A DNA stretch of 64,000 nucleotides, taken from the NCBI RefSeq assembly GCF_000332135.1, contig NZ_KB235896.1:496001-560000 (forward strand), given 5' to 3'. The DNA comes from Anabaena sp. PCC 7108 (GTDB lineage Bacteria > Cyanobacteriota > Cyanobacteriia > Cyanobacteriales > Nostocaceae). The notes beneath the pieces are model-generated. The model was not told the origin of the DNA, ran no database searches, and worked only from the letters and a program-made list of their open reading frames with translations. Shown in pieces: positions 15,648 to 25,045 of this stretch; positions within the stretch are counted from its first letter, which is position 1, and every line of letters starts with the position of its first letter. A program made the translations under genes and the position numbers.

Positions 15648-16001
15648 ATGAGCGAACAAGCTGAACAAGCTGAACAAGCTATTGAAACTCCAGTTTTAGA
15701 TAGGTATGAATGTCGCTCTTGCGGTTACGTTTATGAACCGGAGAAAGGAGACGACAAAAGTGATATTACCGCTGGGACACTGTTTGCAGAACTACCTGCC
15801 AGTTGGCGTTGTCCAGTTTGTACTGCTAACAAGGTAGCTTTTGCCAACATTGGTCCTGCGGGTACAGCATCTGGTTTCAAAGAAAATTTAGGTTACGGCT
15901 TAGGTGTTAATACGCTGACACCAACCCAAAAGAACATTTTGATCTTCGGTGCTTTAGCCCTTGGTTTCTTGTTCTTTATCAGTCTTTACGGCTTACAATA
16001 A
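15648..16001 (+). CDS. rubA: Membrane-anchored rubredoxin (photosystem assembly)
   Basis: 117 residues. A rubredoxin fold spans about 18-65 with two iron-binding pairs, CRSCGYVY and CPVCTAN, and a single C-terminal membrane helix covers about 95-115 (NILIFGALALGFLFFISLYGL). RubA is required for photosystem assembly in phototrophs and is conserved directly upstream of ycf48 and psbEFLJ, as here. The N-terminus contains a QAEQAEQA direct repeat encoded by triplicated GAACAAGCT-type units. Confidence 0.95.
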   Translation: MSEQAEQAEQAIETPVLDRYECRSCGYVYEPEKGDDKSDITAGTLFAELPASWRCPVCTANKVAFANIGPAGTASGFKENLGYGLGVNTLTPTQKNILIFGALALGFLFFISLYGLQ

Positions 16002-16055
16002 GAACCGGTTTTCACAAATACCTTACACAAATTTAGAAAAGACTAAGAAATACTG

Positions 16056-17078
16056 ATGCACTCAATTGTAAAAAAGTGGCAAGGAATTTTTGCCGCGTTA
16101 ATAGTAGTTATAGCTTGTATAGGTTGTAGCAAAGTTCCCTCTATCAGCTACAATCCCTGGCAAGTTATTAATGTGCCAACAGAGTCGAAACTATTTGATA
16201 TTGGCTTTACTGGCAATCCCCAACATGGTTATTTAGTTGGTAGTAATGCTACCTTATTAGAAACCAAAGATGGTGGAAATACTTGGCAGCCTCTCAAACT
16301 GGAACTAGATGATGAAAGGTATCGCTTTAACTCAGTTAGTTTTACTGGTAATGAAGGCTGGATTGCTGGAGAGCCTTCGTTGCTGCTACATACTACTGAT
16401 GAAGGTAAATCTTGGTCACGTATTCCCTTAACCGAAAAGTTACCAGGTAGCCCAATTGCGATCACCGCCTTGGCTGAAAATACAGCCGAAATGGCTACTG
16501 ATGTGGGTGCTATCTATCAAACTACAGATGGTGGTAAAAACTGGAAAGCACAAGTCGAAGCTGCTGTTGGTGTGGTGCGTAACCTAGAGCGATCGCCTGA
16601 TGGTAAGTATATCGCTGTTTCTGCCAAAGGTAGTTTTTACTCAGTCTGGGAACCAGGACAAGCAGCTTGGGAACCCCATAACCGTCTCAGTTCTCGACGA
16701 GTAGAAAATATGGGCTTTGCTGATAATGGCCAGTTATGGTTGTTAGCAAGAGGTGGTCAAGTTCAATTTAGCGACTTGACTAAACCAGATGAATGGCTAG
16801 ACGTAGAATATCCAGAATTGGCCACCAGCTGGGGTTTACTAGATTTGGCCTATCGCACACCCGATGAAATCTGGATTGGTGGCGGTAGTGGTAATCTGTT
16901 ACGCAGTACCGACGGCGGCAAAACTTGGGAAAAAGACCGGGAAGTGGAAGGAGTGGCCGCTAATTTTTACAAAATTGTATTTTTTAAGCCAGACCAAGGT
17001 TTTATCATTGGCGATCGCGGTATTTTACTCAAATATAACCCCAGTGCAGAACCAGCTGACCAACCAGAGGCTGCTTAG
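16056..17078 (+). CDS. ycf48: Photosystem II assembly factor Ycf48 (HCF136)
   Basis: 340 residues. An N-terminal signal with a lipobox-like IACIGC (about 18-23) suggests lipid anchoring on the lumenal side. The rest is a seven-bladed propeller with recurrent TTDGGK(N/S)W motifs. Ycf48 binds precursor D1 early in photosystem II assembly. Second gene of rubA-ycf48-psbEFLJ; 54 bp after rubA. Confidence 0.96.
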   Translation: MHSIVKKWQGIFAALIVVIACIGCSKVPSISYNPWQVINVPTESKLFDIGFTGNPQHGYLVGSNATLLETKDGGNTWQPLKLELDDERYRFNSVSFTGNEGWIAGEPSLLLHTTDEGKSWSRIPLTEKLPGSPIAITALAENTAEMATDVGAIYQTTDGGKNWKAQVEAAVGVVRNLERSPDGKYIAVSAKGSFYSVWEPGQAAWEPHNRLSSRRVENMGFADNGQLWLLARGGQVQFSDLTKPDEWLDVEYPELATSWGLLDLAYRTPDEIWIGGGSGNLLRSTDGGKTWEKDREVEGVAANFYKIVFFKPDQGFIIGDRGILLKYNPSAEPADQPEAA

Positions 17079-17197
17079 TTACATCCAGGGTTAAGTGATG
17101 ATACTCTTTTCTGAGAAGAACGTTGCAAGTTGTAACTGTTTCTAAACTTTGTAGGATAATAAACTCAATAGTAGTTTTCGTGAAGGTAGTGATTTAA

Positions 17198-17446
17198 ATG
17201 GCAGGTACCACTGGAGAGCGTCCGTTTTCGGACATTATTACCAGCATTCGTTACTGGGTAATTCACAGCATCACCATTCCAGCTTTATTTGTGGCTGGCT
17301 GGCTATTTGTCAGCACCGGACTGGCTTATGATGTGTTTGGCACACCCCGTCCTAATGAGTATTTCACACAGGTGCGTCAAGAAGTGCCAATTGTGAAAAA
17401 CCGTTTTGAAGCTAAAAAGCAAGTAGAAACATTTATCGGAAAGTAA
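17198..17446 (+). CDS. psbE: Cytochrome b559 alpha subunit
   Basis: 82 residues, normal length. [27 protein letters not shown]-type start with the heme-ligating His in VIHSI, one membrane helix, and a lumenal tail ending in QVETFIGK. It pairs with PsbF to bind the b559 heme in photosystem II. First gene of psbE-F-L-J. Confidence 0.98.
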   Translation: MAGTTGERPFSDIITSIRYWVIHSITIPALFVAGWLFVSTGLAYDVFGTPRPNEYFTQVRQEVPIVKNRFEAKKQVETFIGK

Positions 17447-17455
17447 TTTGAAATC

Positions 17456-17593
17456 ATGACTAGCGGCAATAACATCAATCAACCAGTTACCTATCCAATT
17501 TTTACGGTTAGATGGCTTGCAGTTCACACTTTAGGTGTACCAACTGTCTTCTTTTTGGGCGCGATCGCCGCAATGCAGTTTATTCAACGCTAG
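17456..17593 (+). CDS. psbF: Cytochrome b559 beta subunit
   Basis: 45 residues: [20 protein letters not shown], then the heme-ligating His in AVHTLGVP and one membrane helix ending FIQR. It starts 9 bp after psbE. The second heme ligand of cytochrome b559. Confidence 0.97.
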   Translation: MTSGNNINQPVTYPIFTVRWLAVHTLGVPTVFFLGAIAAMQFIQR

Positions 17594-17602
17594 GAGTAAT
17601 TT

Positions 17603-17722
17603 ATGGAAAGATCACCAAATCCTAATCAACAACCAGTTGAATTAAACCGTACCTCTCTGTACCTAGGACTACTCTTGGTTTTTGTGCTAGGGATTCTGTT
17701 CTCCAGTTACTTCTTTAACTAA
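17603..17722 (+). CDS. psbL: Photosystem II reaction center protein L
   Basis: 39 residues; begins [20 protein letters not shown] and continues into one hydrophobic helix ending SSYFFN, the invariant PsbL pattern. Ten bases after psbF with a TAGGAG site overlapping the psbF stop. PsbL stabilises QA and the dimer. Confidence 0.97.
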   Translation: MERSPNPNQQPVELNRTSLYLGLLLVFVLGILFSSYFFN

Positions 17723-17776
17723 CTGGAACCGTCATTGCTAATTTCTGTTGATTTGTTCTTAAGAGAGGAGAAAACC

Positions 17777-17896
17777 ATGTCTGGAAGTGGAAGAATTCCC
17801 CTGTGGGTCGTCGCTACGGTCGCAGGCTTAGGTGTAATTACTGTTGTAGGTATTTTCTTTTATGGAGCCTACGCTGGAATCGGTTCTTCGTTGTAA
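17777..17896 (+). CDS. psbJ: Photosystem II reaction center protein J
   Basis: 39 residues; [20 protein letters not shown] followed by a single helix with [13 protein letters not shown], diagnostic for PsbJ. An AGAGGAG ribosome-binding site precedes the ATG. Last gene of psbEFLJ. Confidence 0.97.
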   Translation: MSGSGRIPLWVVATVAGLGVITVVGIFFYGAYAGIGSSL

Positions 17897-17932
17897 TGAT
17901 AAGCTGATCCGAATTTTTGTTTAAAAAACATC

Positions 17933-17968
17933 AAAAACCGCCTATCTCAATGAGAACGGCGGTTTTTT
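17933..17968 (+). terminator. Rho-independent terminator of psbEFLJ
   Basis: AAAAACCGCC / GGCGGTTTTT form a 10-bp stem with a 15-base loop, ending in six Ts, 36 bp after the psbJ stop. Confidence 0.85.
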
Positions 17969-18029
17969 AACTAAAAGTTGAGACAGGGTGCAGGAAGAAG
18001 AAAAAAGAAAGCAGGAAGAAAAAAGAAGA

Positions 18030-18115
18030 AATACTCTCCGTGTCTCCCCATCCCCGCGTCTCCGCGTCTTCCCATCTCCGCGTCTCCGCGTCTCCCCATC
18101 TCCCTGTCTCCCCAA
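18030..18115. repeat. tandem CCGCGTCT/CCCCATCT octamer repeat
   Basis: Degenerate 8-bp units (CTCCGCGT, CCCCATCT) are repeated about ten times between the psbJ terminator and psaI. The same units form the third module of the cassettes near 55920 and 61560 and occur singly near 35490. Confidence 0.75.
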
Positions 18116-18129
18116 TCATGAGTCCCTAA

Positions 18130-18270
18130 TTAGGCGATATCTTCGCTTTCAATGTATGAAAATAGAAATGCGAAAATGACTGCTGGTAAAACTAGACCAG
18201 TCAGAGGTACGAAAATGGAAGGTAAAAATGAAGAATAGGCCAAAATAGAGGGCAGAAGTGAACCTGACAT
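18130..18270 (-). CDS. psaI: Photosystem I reaction center subunit VIII
   Basis: 46 residues: starts MSGSLLPSILAYSSFLPSIF and ends FLFSYIESEDIA, matching Nostocales PsaI, with one membrane helix between about 18 and 40. AAGGAC lies seven bases before the ATG at 18270. PsaI helps trimerise photosystem I with PsaL. It is convergent with psbEFLJ. Confidence 0.88.
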   Translation of the reverse strand: MSGSLLPSILAYSSFLPSIFVPLTGLVLPAVIFAFLFSYIESEDIA

Positions 18271-18366
18271 AGTAAAAGTCCTTTTAAGTCACACTACAAT
18301 TCAAAACGAGCTTACTGTAAAATTCTGCCTATTTTTGCAAATTCTCAAGATTTTTAACACAGACCT

Positions 18367-20739
18367 TTACATACCCAGCAGTTCATCTGGTTCCAGACTC
18401 GGTAAATCAGGAGGAATCACAGTTTTGACTACTGTAACTTTGCGACTTTCCTGTTGTGTAGTCAAATCGAGAGCGATCGCTTCCACACGGATTTCCACAC
18501 AGCCTAAAGGTACAACTAAGTGAGTTACTGCTTCCCAATTTCCCCAGGAGGTAGGTCGCAAGTCTTTGAGTAGATGCGGCCCGTCTAGCAACCCACGAGT
18601 TTGGTAATCTTCAACCCATAACTTCACCGCCACCCCTGACCATATCTCAGACAGTTCTAAACGCACTTTCACCGACTTTCCAGCCAGCAATTCACCATTG
18701 GGCAGAAAGAGTTGGGGTGTTGGTAAAAATGCCAGTACAGGACTAAATATATCTACTAGTGGTTGTTCTTGTTGTTCAGGAGACTGATTGTTGTTTTTAT
18801 TTGTCAGTGGTCTATAAATATCATCGAGATCATCGAGAACGATTTCTTGGGATAACAAAGTAGTATTGGTTTGGAGCGTGCTAGGAAGTAGTATTTGTCC
18901 TGCTTCTAGTTGTGATTCACCAGCATCTAAAGAAGGATTTTCTGCAAAATTATCTATATCTAGCTCCTCAACTGCCGAATTTTCTCCATTCAGAGTTAAA
19001 GGCTGCTCCTGATTTGACTCATGAGTATGATTATCTTCATCTACTAACTCGATACCTGCTGGTAACAATAATCCTTGATTCTGCATCCACTTTTTAATTA
19101 GGGGAGATAAATCTGGGGTATTTGTGGTGATGGATTCTTCACCCTCCAGAGTCGGAACTTGAGTAACAGGATTTTCTGTTAATTCGAGATTAGGTACATC
19201 TGCAAATGCGATCGCTTCATTGATATTGTTAGCATCTCCTAGGAGTTGAGATTCATCTGGAATCTGAGATCCTAAGGCATCCAGAGGGTTAATTTTGACT
19301 TCTTCTTCTCTAACTGGGACTACTTTTAACCGTTTTAAGTAGGGTAAAGTAGTTTTTGTCTGTTTAATCACCAACTTTTCCAGATCAATTGGAGCTATCT
19401 GCCGAGCTATTTTCACAGTTCCTGTTAATGTCAGTGATTCTGCCACTACAGCATCAGTAGCAATGGCATCTTTTTGACTTCCAGGCAGCTTGGGGAGTTG
19501 CGGTGAAAGCCTATCCAAAAAAACTATAGGTTTAATTCGCGGTGGTAAAGATTTGTTGCGGGATGGTTTTAAGATATGAAACTGGGCTAGTTTTGGCTTT
19601 TTGCCCAAATTAAACAGTTCTAAACTGATACTGACAAGTGGTTCCTGCTTTGTGGCATCTACTTGGGTAGGTGGCACATTGCTGTCAGTTGATAAGTCTG
19701 GTGTAATTGATTTTTTGCTGCTAACTGTCAGTAATTCTGTGACATCTGCTGTAATTGTCAAAGCATTGCTGGCTAAGAGTATGACTTCACCACCATTTGT
19801 AACTGCGCCATATAAATTAATATCTGCCAAAATCAACTTTGATTCGGACTCAGTGGGAATATCAATTACAGTACTAAATCTCAAAGGCAAGGTTTTAGCT
19901 GTGAGAGGCTGCTTGACTTGAGTTAAAATTTGTGACTCTAGGGGCGATCGCAGTTCAATGACTAGTTGCAGCTGATCGAGGCTTATAGTAGATAATATTT
20001 CATCTTCCAGATTCCCCATTTCTGCCAATTCCACTTCTCCATTTACTGTTATGGGCTTTCCCCAACAAGTAATGTAAGTATCCCGTTCTAAAGATAGTTT
20101 CAATAGCGGGTGTGGTGATATTGGTCTAAAATCCTCAAATAGTTGTTTTTCATCTAAGGATTCCGAGGTAGGTAAAGCCAAATCTATTAAGCTTTGTAAA
20201 ATCTGTTCCGCTGTCTCGCCTTTAACCCAAACTGGGCTAACAGGCTGGTTAATAATTATATCTTCTTCAGTTTCCGTGAAAACATCCTGAATATCTAAAT
20301 TCTCATGTGGAGTAATCCCAGATTCCTCTTCGGCATCTAATTGCTTGTCAAACTGATCAACAATACCGGGGGTTGGTTGGCCACTAAGTTCTTGGGGTAA
20401 GACTTTAATCGTCAGCGTATATTGCCAGGATTCACCTAGCATATGCGTCATCAAGTCACCAGAACATCGTAACTCCCAAATTCCGGGTTTGAGATCAATA
20501 AAGGGAATGACAGCCATTAATCCATCTGCATTTGTGCGACGCAAACGCTTAAAAATTCTCCGTTTGGGGAGAACTTCCTGGATTGACGAGTGAGTTACCC
20601 GCACTTCTACATCTGTATTGCTAAGATGAGAACGAGCCAAAACTCTATACTTACCTGCCAAAATTTTTAGAGTTGGCGATTCCAGGGTTTGCCAAGTGCG
20701 ATCGCCCTGTTTCTGTATCAGAAATTGCCAGTGTTCCAT
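18367..20739 (-). CDS. Large conserved cyanobacterial protein of unknown function
   Basis: 790 residues. No catalytic motif is recognised. The N-terminal about 120 residues (MEHWQFLIQKQGDRTWQTLE..., GLMAVIPFIDLKPGIWELRC) and the C-terminal about 110 residues (LFLPNGELLAGKSVKVRLEL...) look like two beta-sandwich modules, the first with a cytosolic start and no signal peptide. The middle is long, acidic and low in conserved features. Such proteins are typical of filamentous cyanobacteria. Coding bias and HIP1 sites are like the neighbours, so there is no sign of transfer. Confidence 0.75.
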   Translation of the reverse strand: MEHWQFLIQKQGDRTWQTLESPTLKILAGKYRVLARSHLSNTDVEVRVTHSSIQEVLPKRRIFKRLRRTNADGLMAVIPFIDLKPGIWELRCSGDLMTHMLGESWQYTLTIKVLPQELSGQPTPGIVDQFDKQLDAEEESGITPHENLDIQDVFTETEEDIIINQPVSPVWVKGETAEQILQSLIDLALPTSESLDEKQLFEDFRPISPHPLLKLSLERDTYITCWGKPITVNGEVELAEMGNLEDEILSTISLDQLQLVIELRSPLESQILTQVKQPLTAKTLPLRFSTVIDIPTESESKLILADINLYGAVTNGGEVILLASNALTITADVTELLTVSSKKSITPDLSTDSNVPPTQVDATKQEPLVSISLELFNLGKKPKLAQFHILKPSRNKSLPPRIKPIVFLDRLSPQLPKLPGSQKDAIATDAVVAESLTLTGTVKIARQIAPIDLEKLVIKQTKTTLPYLKRLKVVPVREEEVKINPLDALGSQIPDESQLLGDANNINEAIAFADVPNLELTENPVTQVPTLEGEESITTNTPDLSPLIKKWMQNQGLLLPAGIELVDEDNHTHESNQEQPLTLNGENSAVEELDIDNFAENPSLDAGESQLEAGQILLPSTLQTNTTLLSQEIVLDDLDDIYRPLTNKNNNQSPEQQEQPLVDIFSPVLAFLPTPQLFLPNGELLAGKSVKVRLELSEIWSGVAVKLWVEDYQTRGLLDGPHLLKDLRPTSWGNWEAVTHLVVPLGCVEIRVEAIALDLTTQQESRKVTVVKTVIPPDLPSLEPDELLGM

Positions 20740-21057
20740 TGTGAGTAATGCCCAAGCCGAATAGCCACCGATTAATATTTTGCATTAACTTGCTTGCCAG
20801 TTTAACTCAGGAATACGTAATTGCATCACTTATCTTGGCTCAATACATCTACACTGTGTCTGAATCCGACTCAGTTCTAAAAAATCTTACCTGTTCCCTG
20901 TTCCCTACTGCAAATCAAATCGGATTGCTATAGTATTGGTATTAGGTATCAGATATTGATCAAGATATCAATCTAAATAGTGAAAAATCTGACAATTTAT
21001 AATTTTTATTTGATTTATTATTAACCAGTTTAAGTTGATGACAACTCTAATTTAATT
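20740..21057. other. intergenic region between divergent genes
   Basis: 318 bp between the start of the large unknown gene (minus strand) and the zinc-finger membrane protein (plus strand), so both promoters should lie here. It holds a short CCTGTTCCCTGTTCCC repeat near 20890 and an AT-rich stretch; no gene is seen. Confidence 0.5.
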
Positions 21058-21549
21058 ATGCCTAGTTCCCAAAATTTTTCCACATCTTTAAATTTTCAAG
21101 GAGATTACCCCTGTCCTGTTTGTCGCATTGGTAAAATTTATCATATGTCATTAATGGAGGCTATGTCTTGTGACTTTTGCCAAGAAATTTTTACCGTAAA
21201 TTTAGAACTACAACAAATTAAAATGCCTTCTAGAGAACCACCTTTAGTTTGGCGGTGGAATGGTTTTAAATGGACAGAAGCCCAGTTAGAAGGTGTAGAA
21301 TTGGGTTGGGGTTATGTCTTGGCCGCAATTGGTTTTATATTTTTTCCTACTACATTAATTGCCATCGGCGCTTATCATTTTCCACCAGCACCTCATGATC
21401 CTCTTAGCTGGATACCATCTATCTGGACAGTACTCACTTTTTTATTACATTTAGCAATAATAGTTTGGATTTTAATTGAAATTTATCAAATCCCAATTAT
21501 GGCGTATTTTCGAGCTATAAATCGCTGGAGAAATGAATTAACAAGGTGA
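21058..21549 (+). CDS. Membrane protein with N-terminal zinc ribbon
   Basis: 163 residues. A CPVC...CDFC four-cysteine ribbon lies at about residues 18-44, followed by two predicted membrane helices at about 82-105 (GWGYVLAAIGFIFFPTTLIAIGA) and 120-147 (WTVLTFLLHLAIIVWILIEIY). The W-rich linker (PPLVWRWNGFKW) is distinctive. Family unknown; a conserved cyanobacterial membrane protein. Confidence 0.7.
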   Translation: MPSSQNFSTSLNFQGDYPCPVCRIGKIYHMSLMEAMSCDFCQEIFTVNLELQQIKMPSREPPLVWRWNGFKWTEAQLEGVELGWGYVLAAIGFIFFPTTLIAIGAYHFPPAPHDPLSWIPSIWTVLTFLLHLAIIVWILIEIYQIPIMAYFRAINRWRNELTR

Positions 21550-22193
21550 ATATTAAATAACACAAAATTGTATCCTTTTCAGGAAGGGGACTTAAAGCCA
21601 CAATCTGACTTGCTGTCAGCATAGTAACATAAGCTACGGGCATATCTACGCCTTTGCTGCTATCCTTATGTAAGGGTATTAAACTGATATTATAGGTCTG
21701 TAGCAATATTAGATTTGCCCAATACTTTGAAAACATCTTCTCAGTAAGTCAGTGTAAATATTTATCGTTATGACTAGACAGGAAAGAGGAGAGTTTTCAC
21801 TTTGTTTACATAGATATGTTTATTTACACATTTTTACTTGTATTTGTTTATCCTGTGGGAACTTTAGCGCAACAAAGTGTAGTAGTATTTTAGAGATAAC
21901 TCACAAAAAATTATTGAATGGAAAAAATCGGAAATTGGGAATTAGAGAGAAAGAGACTTGAACAGTGATCTTTAGTAATTTTTAAAGACGCACTCGTTAC
22001 AGGAGAATCTGGTCATGTCAAAAAGCCACTTCACTATCTGGGGCTGGGTAAAAGGCTAAATCGATAATCGATACAGAATCTGAAATCCCCTGTATGAATC
22101 TAGGGAGAGCCTCAATCAATATTTATACTGTCAAATGACGGCATCACTCATAATTAATTTAATGATTATTCTGATTGTCCACCAACACATTGT
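21550..22193. other. gene-poor region
   Basis: About 640 bp without a convincing gene. A 25-codon open stretch at 21816-21893 reads like a truncated secretory signal (MFIYTFLLVFVYPVGTLAQQ) and then stops; it may be a remnant. No repeat family member is obvious. Confidence 0.4.
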
Positions 22194-22841
22194 ATGAGCG
22201 AACTGGAGCGGTATTACAGAGTCTTAGAATTAGAGCCTGGAGCAACACTAGAAGAAGTAAACCAGGCTTATAAAGATTTAGTGTTTGTTTGGCATCCTGA
22301 TCGCCTTCCTAAAGACAACCACCGCTTACAAAAAAAAGCTCAAGACAAGCTCAAAGCCTTTAATGAAGCTCGTGACCAATTGCGTTCTTCAAAAGATAAG
22401 CCTGAAACTGCACATACTCATAGAACAACTCCGCAAAAAAAACCACCAACTACAAATTATCAACCACCAAATCAAAACCCAGACTTGAGTGGAAAAGATT
22501 TTAGTCGAGCCAACTTGAGTAACAAAGACTTATCTGGTAGAAACCTAAGTTATGCCAATTTGAGCGGTTCTAATCTCAGTGATACTTTTATGCACAAAGT
22601 TAATCTTAGAGGAGCGGACTTATCGGAAGCAAATTTGTTTAGAGCTAACCTACTATTAGCAGACTTAAGAGAAGCCAATTTACGCTCGGCTAATCTGATT
22701 GGTGCGGATCTCAGTGGTGCAGACTTGCGTGGTGCAGATTTGCGTGGTGCTAGAATTCGTTCAGGTGAAAGGCTATTGGTGAAACTGATTGGTGCTAACT
22801 TAGCTGGAGCTATTATGCCTGATGGGGTAATTCATAGTTGA
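22194..22841 (+). CDS. J-domain protein with pentapeptide repeats
   Basis: 215 residues. An N-terminal J domain spans about 4-65 with the HPD triad in VWHPDRLP, followed by a polar linker and a C-terminal pentapeptide-repeat beta-helix from about 100 (A(D/N)LXX units such as LSGADLRGADLRGA). The J domain would stimulate an Hsp70 (DnaK); the repeat probably recognises a client. Fusions of this kind are frequent in cyanobacteria. No zinc-finger or client-binding region of true DnaJ is present. Confidence 0.88.
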   Translation: MSELERYYRVLELEPGATLEEVNQAYKDLVFVWHPDRLPKDNHRLQKKAQDKLKAFNEARDQLRSSKDKPETAHTHRTTPQKKPPTTNYQPPNQNPDLSGKDFSRANLSNKDLSGRNLSYANLSGSNLSDTFMHKVNLRGADLSEANLFRANLLLADLREANLRSANLIGADLSGADLRGADLRGARIRSGERLLVKLIGANLAGAIMPDGVIHS

Positions 22842-23270
22842 CACTAACCAAGCCTTTCAGGTAAAGAAATCTTAACAGTTGTAAAAATCCTGCCCCAATC
22901 ATTGGTAAGACAAACAGGGAGGTAGTTAATTTTCTTAAAAAAAATCAAATAAGATTTCCATCGTGTAGAAAAACCTGAAAAACCTGGTTAACATTACTTG
23001 CAATATGGGAAACTTAGTAATATTCCTTATAAATCAGATTGCCCATGAATAGTATCATATATAACATTTTAGTCAAAATAATTAATGGAGAAGATCAGCA
23101 ACTCAACATCTTTAAGAGTAGTGTCAAGGTAGATTCACCCGAATTAATTGCCATAATTGAAAGATAACTAGCAAAAGAGTCCTTGGTCATTAGTGACGAC
23201 TTAAAAAGTCTTATATTATTGATTATTGACTTAGGAAAAACACTTTTTAATTAATTGGTGTTAAATTGTC
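22842..23270. other. intergenic region with a possible 40-codon ORF
   Basis: About 430 bp. A 40-codon open frame at 23045-23167 (MNSIIYNILVKIINGEDQQL...) has no good ribosome-binding site and no recognised relatives; it may be a remnant. Otherwise AT-rich, with nothing clear. Confidence 0.35.
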
Positions 23271-24095
23271 ATGAATATTGTAATAATTGGTTGTGGTTAT
23301 GTTGGTTATGCAGTTGCTCAATATTGGCAACGAAATAATAATTTTGGGATTACTACAACCACAACTAATCCTGAGCGTGTCCCCGGATTACAAGCCGTAT
23401 CTCAAAAAGTTATCATTACCCAAGGGAATGATACAGAAAGTCTAAAAGCAGCATTAAAAAATCAAGATGTTGTTCTATTAACTGTGGGAGCGAAAAGTGC
23501 AATTTCCTATGAAGAAACTTATCTGCAAACTGCTAAAACATTAGTTTCAGTATTAAGAGATTGTCCTAATATTCGCCAATTGATATATACAGGAAGTTAT
23601 TCAATTTACGGTGATAGAAATGGTGTCTGGGTAGATGAAGAAACTCCACCAGCACCAGCTAACCTTAATGCTCAGATTCTTCGTAAAACTGAGGATGTTT
23701 TACTGTCAGCCGAGAATGAAAACATTCGCGTTTGTATTTTACGTTTGGGGGGAATTTATGGACCCGGTAGAGAATTAAAAAAAATATTTGCACAAATCGC
23801 AGGGACAACTCGTCCTGGTAATGGCGAAGATATCACAAATTGGATTCATCTCGATGATATTGTTGGTGCTATCGAATTTGCTCGCAATCACCGCTTACAA
23901 GGTATATATAATCTTGTTGATGATGCACATCTTACCAGTCGAGAATTAATTGATCATGTATTAACAAAACATAATCTACCTAATGTTATGTGGGATGCAG
24001 CGAGTAAAAGTACCCGTCAATATAATACCTGGGTATCAAATCAAAAGCTAAAAGATGCAGGTTACAATTTAATTCATCCCCAGATAATTTTTTAG
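23271..24095 (+). CDS. NAD(P)-dependent sugar epimerase/SDR-like oxidoreductase
   Basis: 274 residues with an extended short-chain dehydrogenase fold. The nucleotide-binding glycines are GCGYVGYA at residues 7-14. A YTGSYSIYGDR strand and LRLGGIYGPGRE (about 165) follow the YeeZ/epimerase pattern. The usual YxxxK is not evident (R replaces Y in the ...ILRKTE stretch), so catalysis is uncertain. It lies 20 bp upstream of the hydrolase-like gene, probably cotranscribed. Confidence 0.8.
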   Translation: MNIVIIGCGYVGYAVAQYWQRNNNFGITTTTTNPERVPGLQAVSQKVIITQGNDTESLKAALKNQDVVLLTVGAKSAISYEETYLQTAKTLVSVLRDCPNIRQLIYTGSYSIYGDRNGVWVDEETPPAPANLNAQILRKTEDVLLSAENENIRVCILRLGGIYGPGRELKKIFAQIAGTTRPGNGEDITNWIHLDDIVGAIEFARNHRLQGIYNLVDDAHLTSRELIDHVLTKHNLPNVMWDAASKSTRQYNTWVSNQKLKDAGYNLIHPQIIF

Positions 24096-24115
24096 CGAAT
24101 ATTAAATTTAGAATC

Positions 24116-25045
24116 ATGCAGCCATCAACCGTAGCTAATACATCTTCTGCAATACCGCCTAGTTCTGAATTTTATTCTTGGCAGACTCATCATTGTGCTT
24201 ATGAAGTTCATCAACCGATAAATTCAACTCCAGTAGGTATTCCGGTGCTATTAATTCATCCCATTGGGGTAGGATTATCAAGGAAATTTTGGCAGAGATT
24301 TATCCGTGAATGGTATCAGACAAATCACCACAACTCTATTTACAATCTTGATTTATTGGGATGTGGTGAAAGTGATATGCCACGCAAAGCTTATACACCA
24401 ATTGATTGGGCAAAACAGTTACAACATTTTTTACAAACAGTAGTCAAAAAACCTGTGATTTTAATAGCACAGGGTGCTTTATCTCCAGTAGCAATTGAAT
24501 TAGTTAAACTGGAACCAAATTTAATTGCCGGAATTATATTTTCTGGTCCAACTGCTTGGAGTGTGACTACTAAAAATGCACCTAAATGGCAACAAAAACT
24601 ACTATGGAGTATCTTTGATTCACCTATAGGTAATGCTTTTTTCCGCTATGCACGTACTCGTAAATTTTTAGCTTCTTTCTCAACTGAAAAACTGTTTGCA
24701 TCTGCTGATACTGTGGATGAGGAATGGCTAAATACTCTATCAGCAGATGCTCAAAATATGGGTGGACGTTATGCTGTATTTTCCTTTTTAGCGAGATTTT
24801 GGCAACGGGATTATAGTGGTGATATTGCGGCTATTGTACAACCAACCTTAGTAGTTTTGGGAGATATAGCATCAGCTATTAGTAAGGAAGGAAAAGCAGA
24901 AACGCCAGATGAACGTTTAGCGGATTATCTAGCTTGTTTACCTCAAGGACAGGGGATAAAAATTAAGGGAAGAAATGTTTTACCCTATGAATCAACATCT
25001 GAATTTGTAGCGGCTATATCCCCATTTGTTAATGAACTTTCTTAG
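24116..25045 (+). CDS. Alpha/beta-hydrolase fold protein, nucleophile apparently absent
   Basis: 309 residues. A lipase/peroxidase-like alpha/beta core is visible from VLLIHPIGVGLSRKFW (oxyanion region near 45) and NLDLLGCGESD near 80. At the nucleophile elbow, where GxSxG is expected, the sequence is ILIAQGALSPVA (about residue 116-127), so the serine position is a glycine. It is probably a non-enzymatic or atypical member. Downstream partner of the SDR-like gene. Confidence 0.75.
   Translation: MQPSTVANTSSAIPPSSEFYSWQTHHCAYEVHQPINSTPVGIPVLLIHPIGVGLSRKFWQRFIREWYQTNHHNSIYNLDLLGCGESDMPRKAYTPIDWAKQLQHFLQTVVKKPVILIAQGALSPVAIELVKLEPNLIAGIIFSGPTAWSVTTKNAPKWQQKLLWSIFDSPIGNAFFRYARTRKFLASFSTEKLFASADTVDEEWLNTLSADAQNMGGRYAVFSFLARFWQRDYSGDIAAIVQPTLVVLGDIASAISKEGKAETPDERLADYLACLPQGQGIKIKGRNVLPYESTSEFVAAISPFVNELS

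Noticed and set aside
21515-21736. Minus-strand 73-codon ORF overlapping the end of the zinc-ribbon gene
   Set aside because: Overlaps a better gene, has no ribosome-binding site and no recognisable family.
21816-21893. 25-codon ORF reading like a signal peptide
   Set aside because: It stops directly after the signal-like part and no continuation is found in other frames; noted only as a possible remnant.
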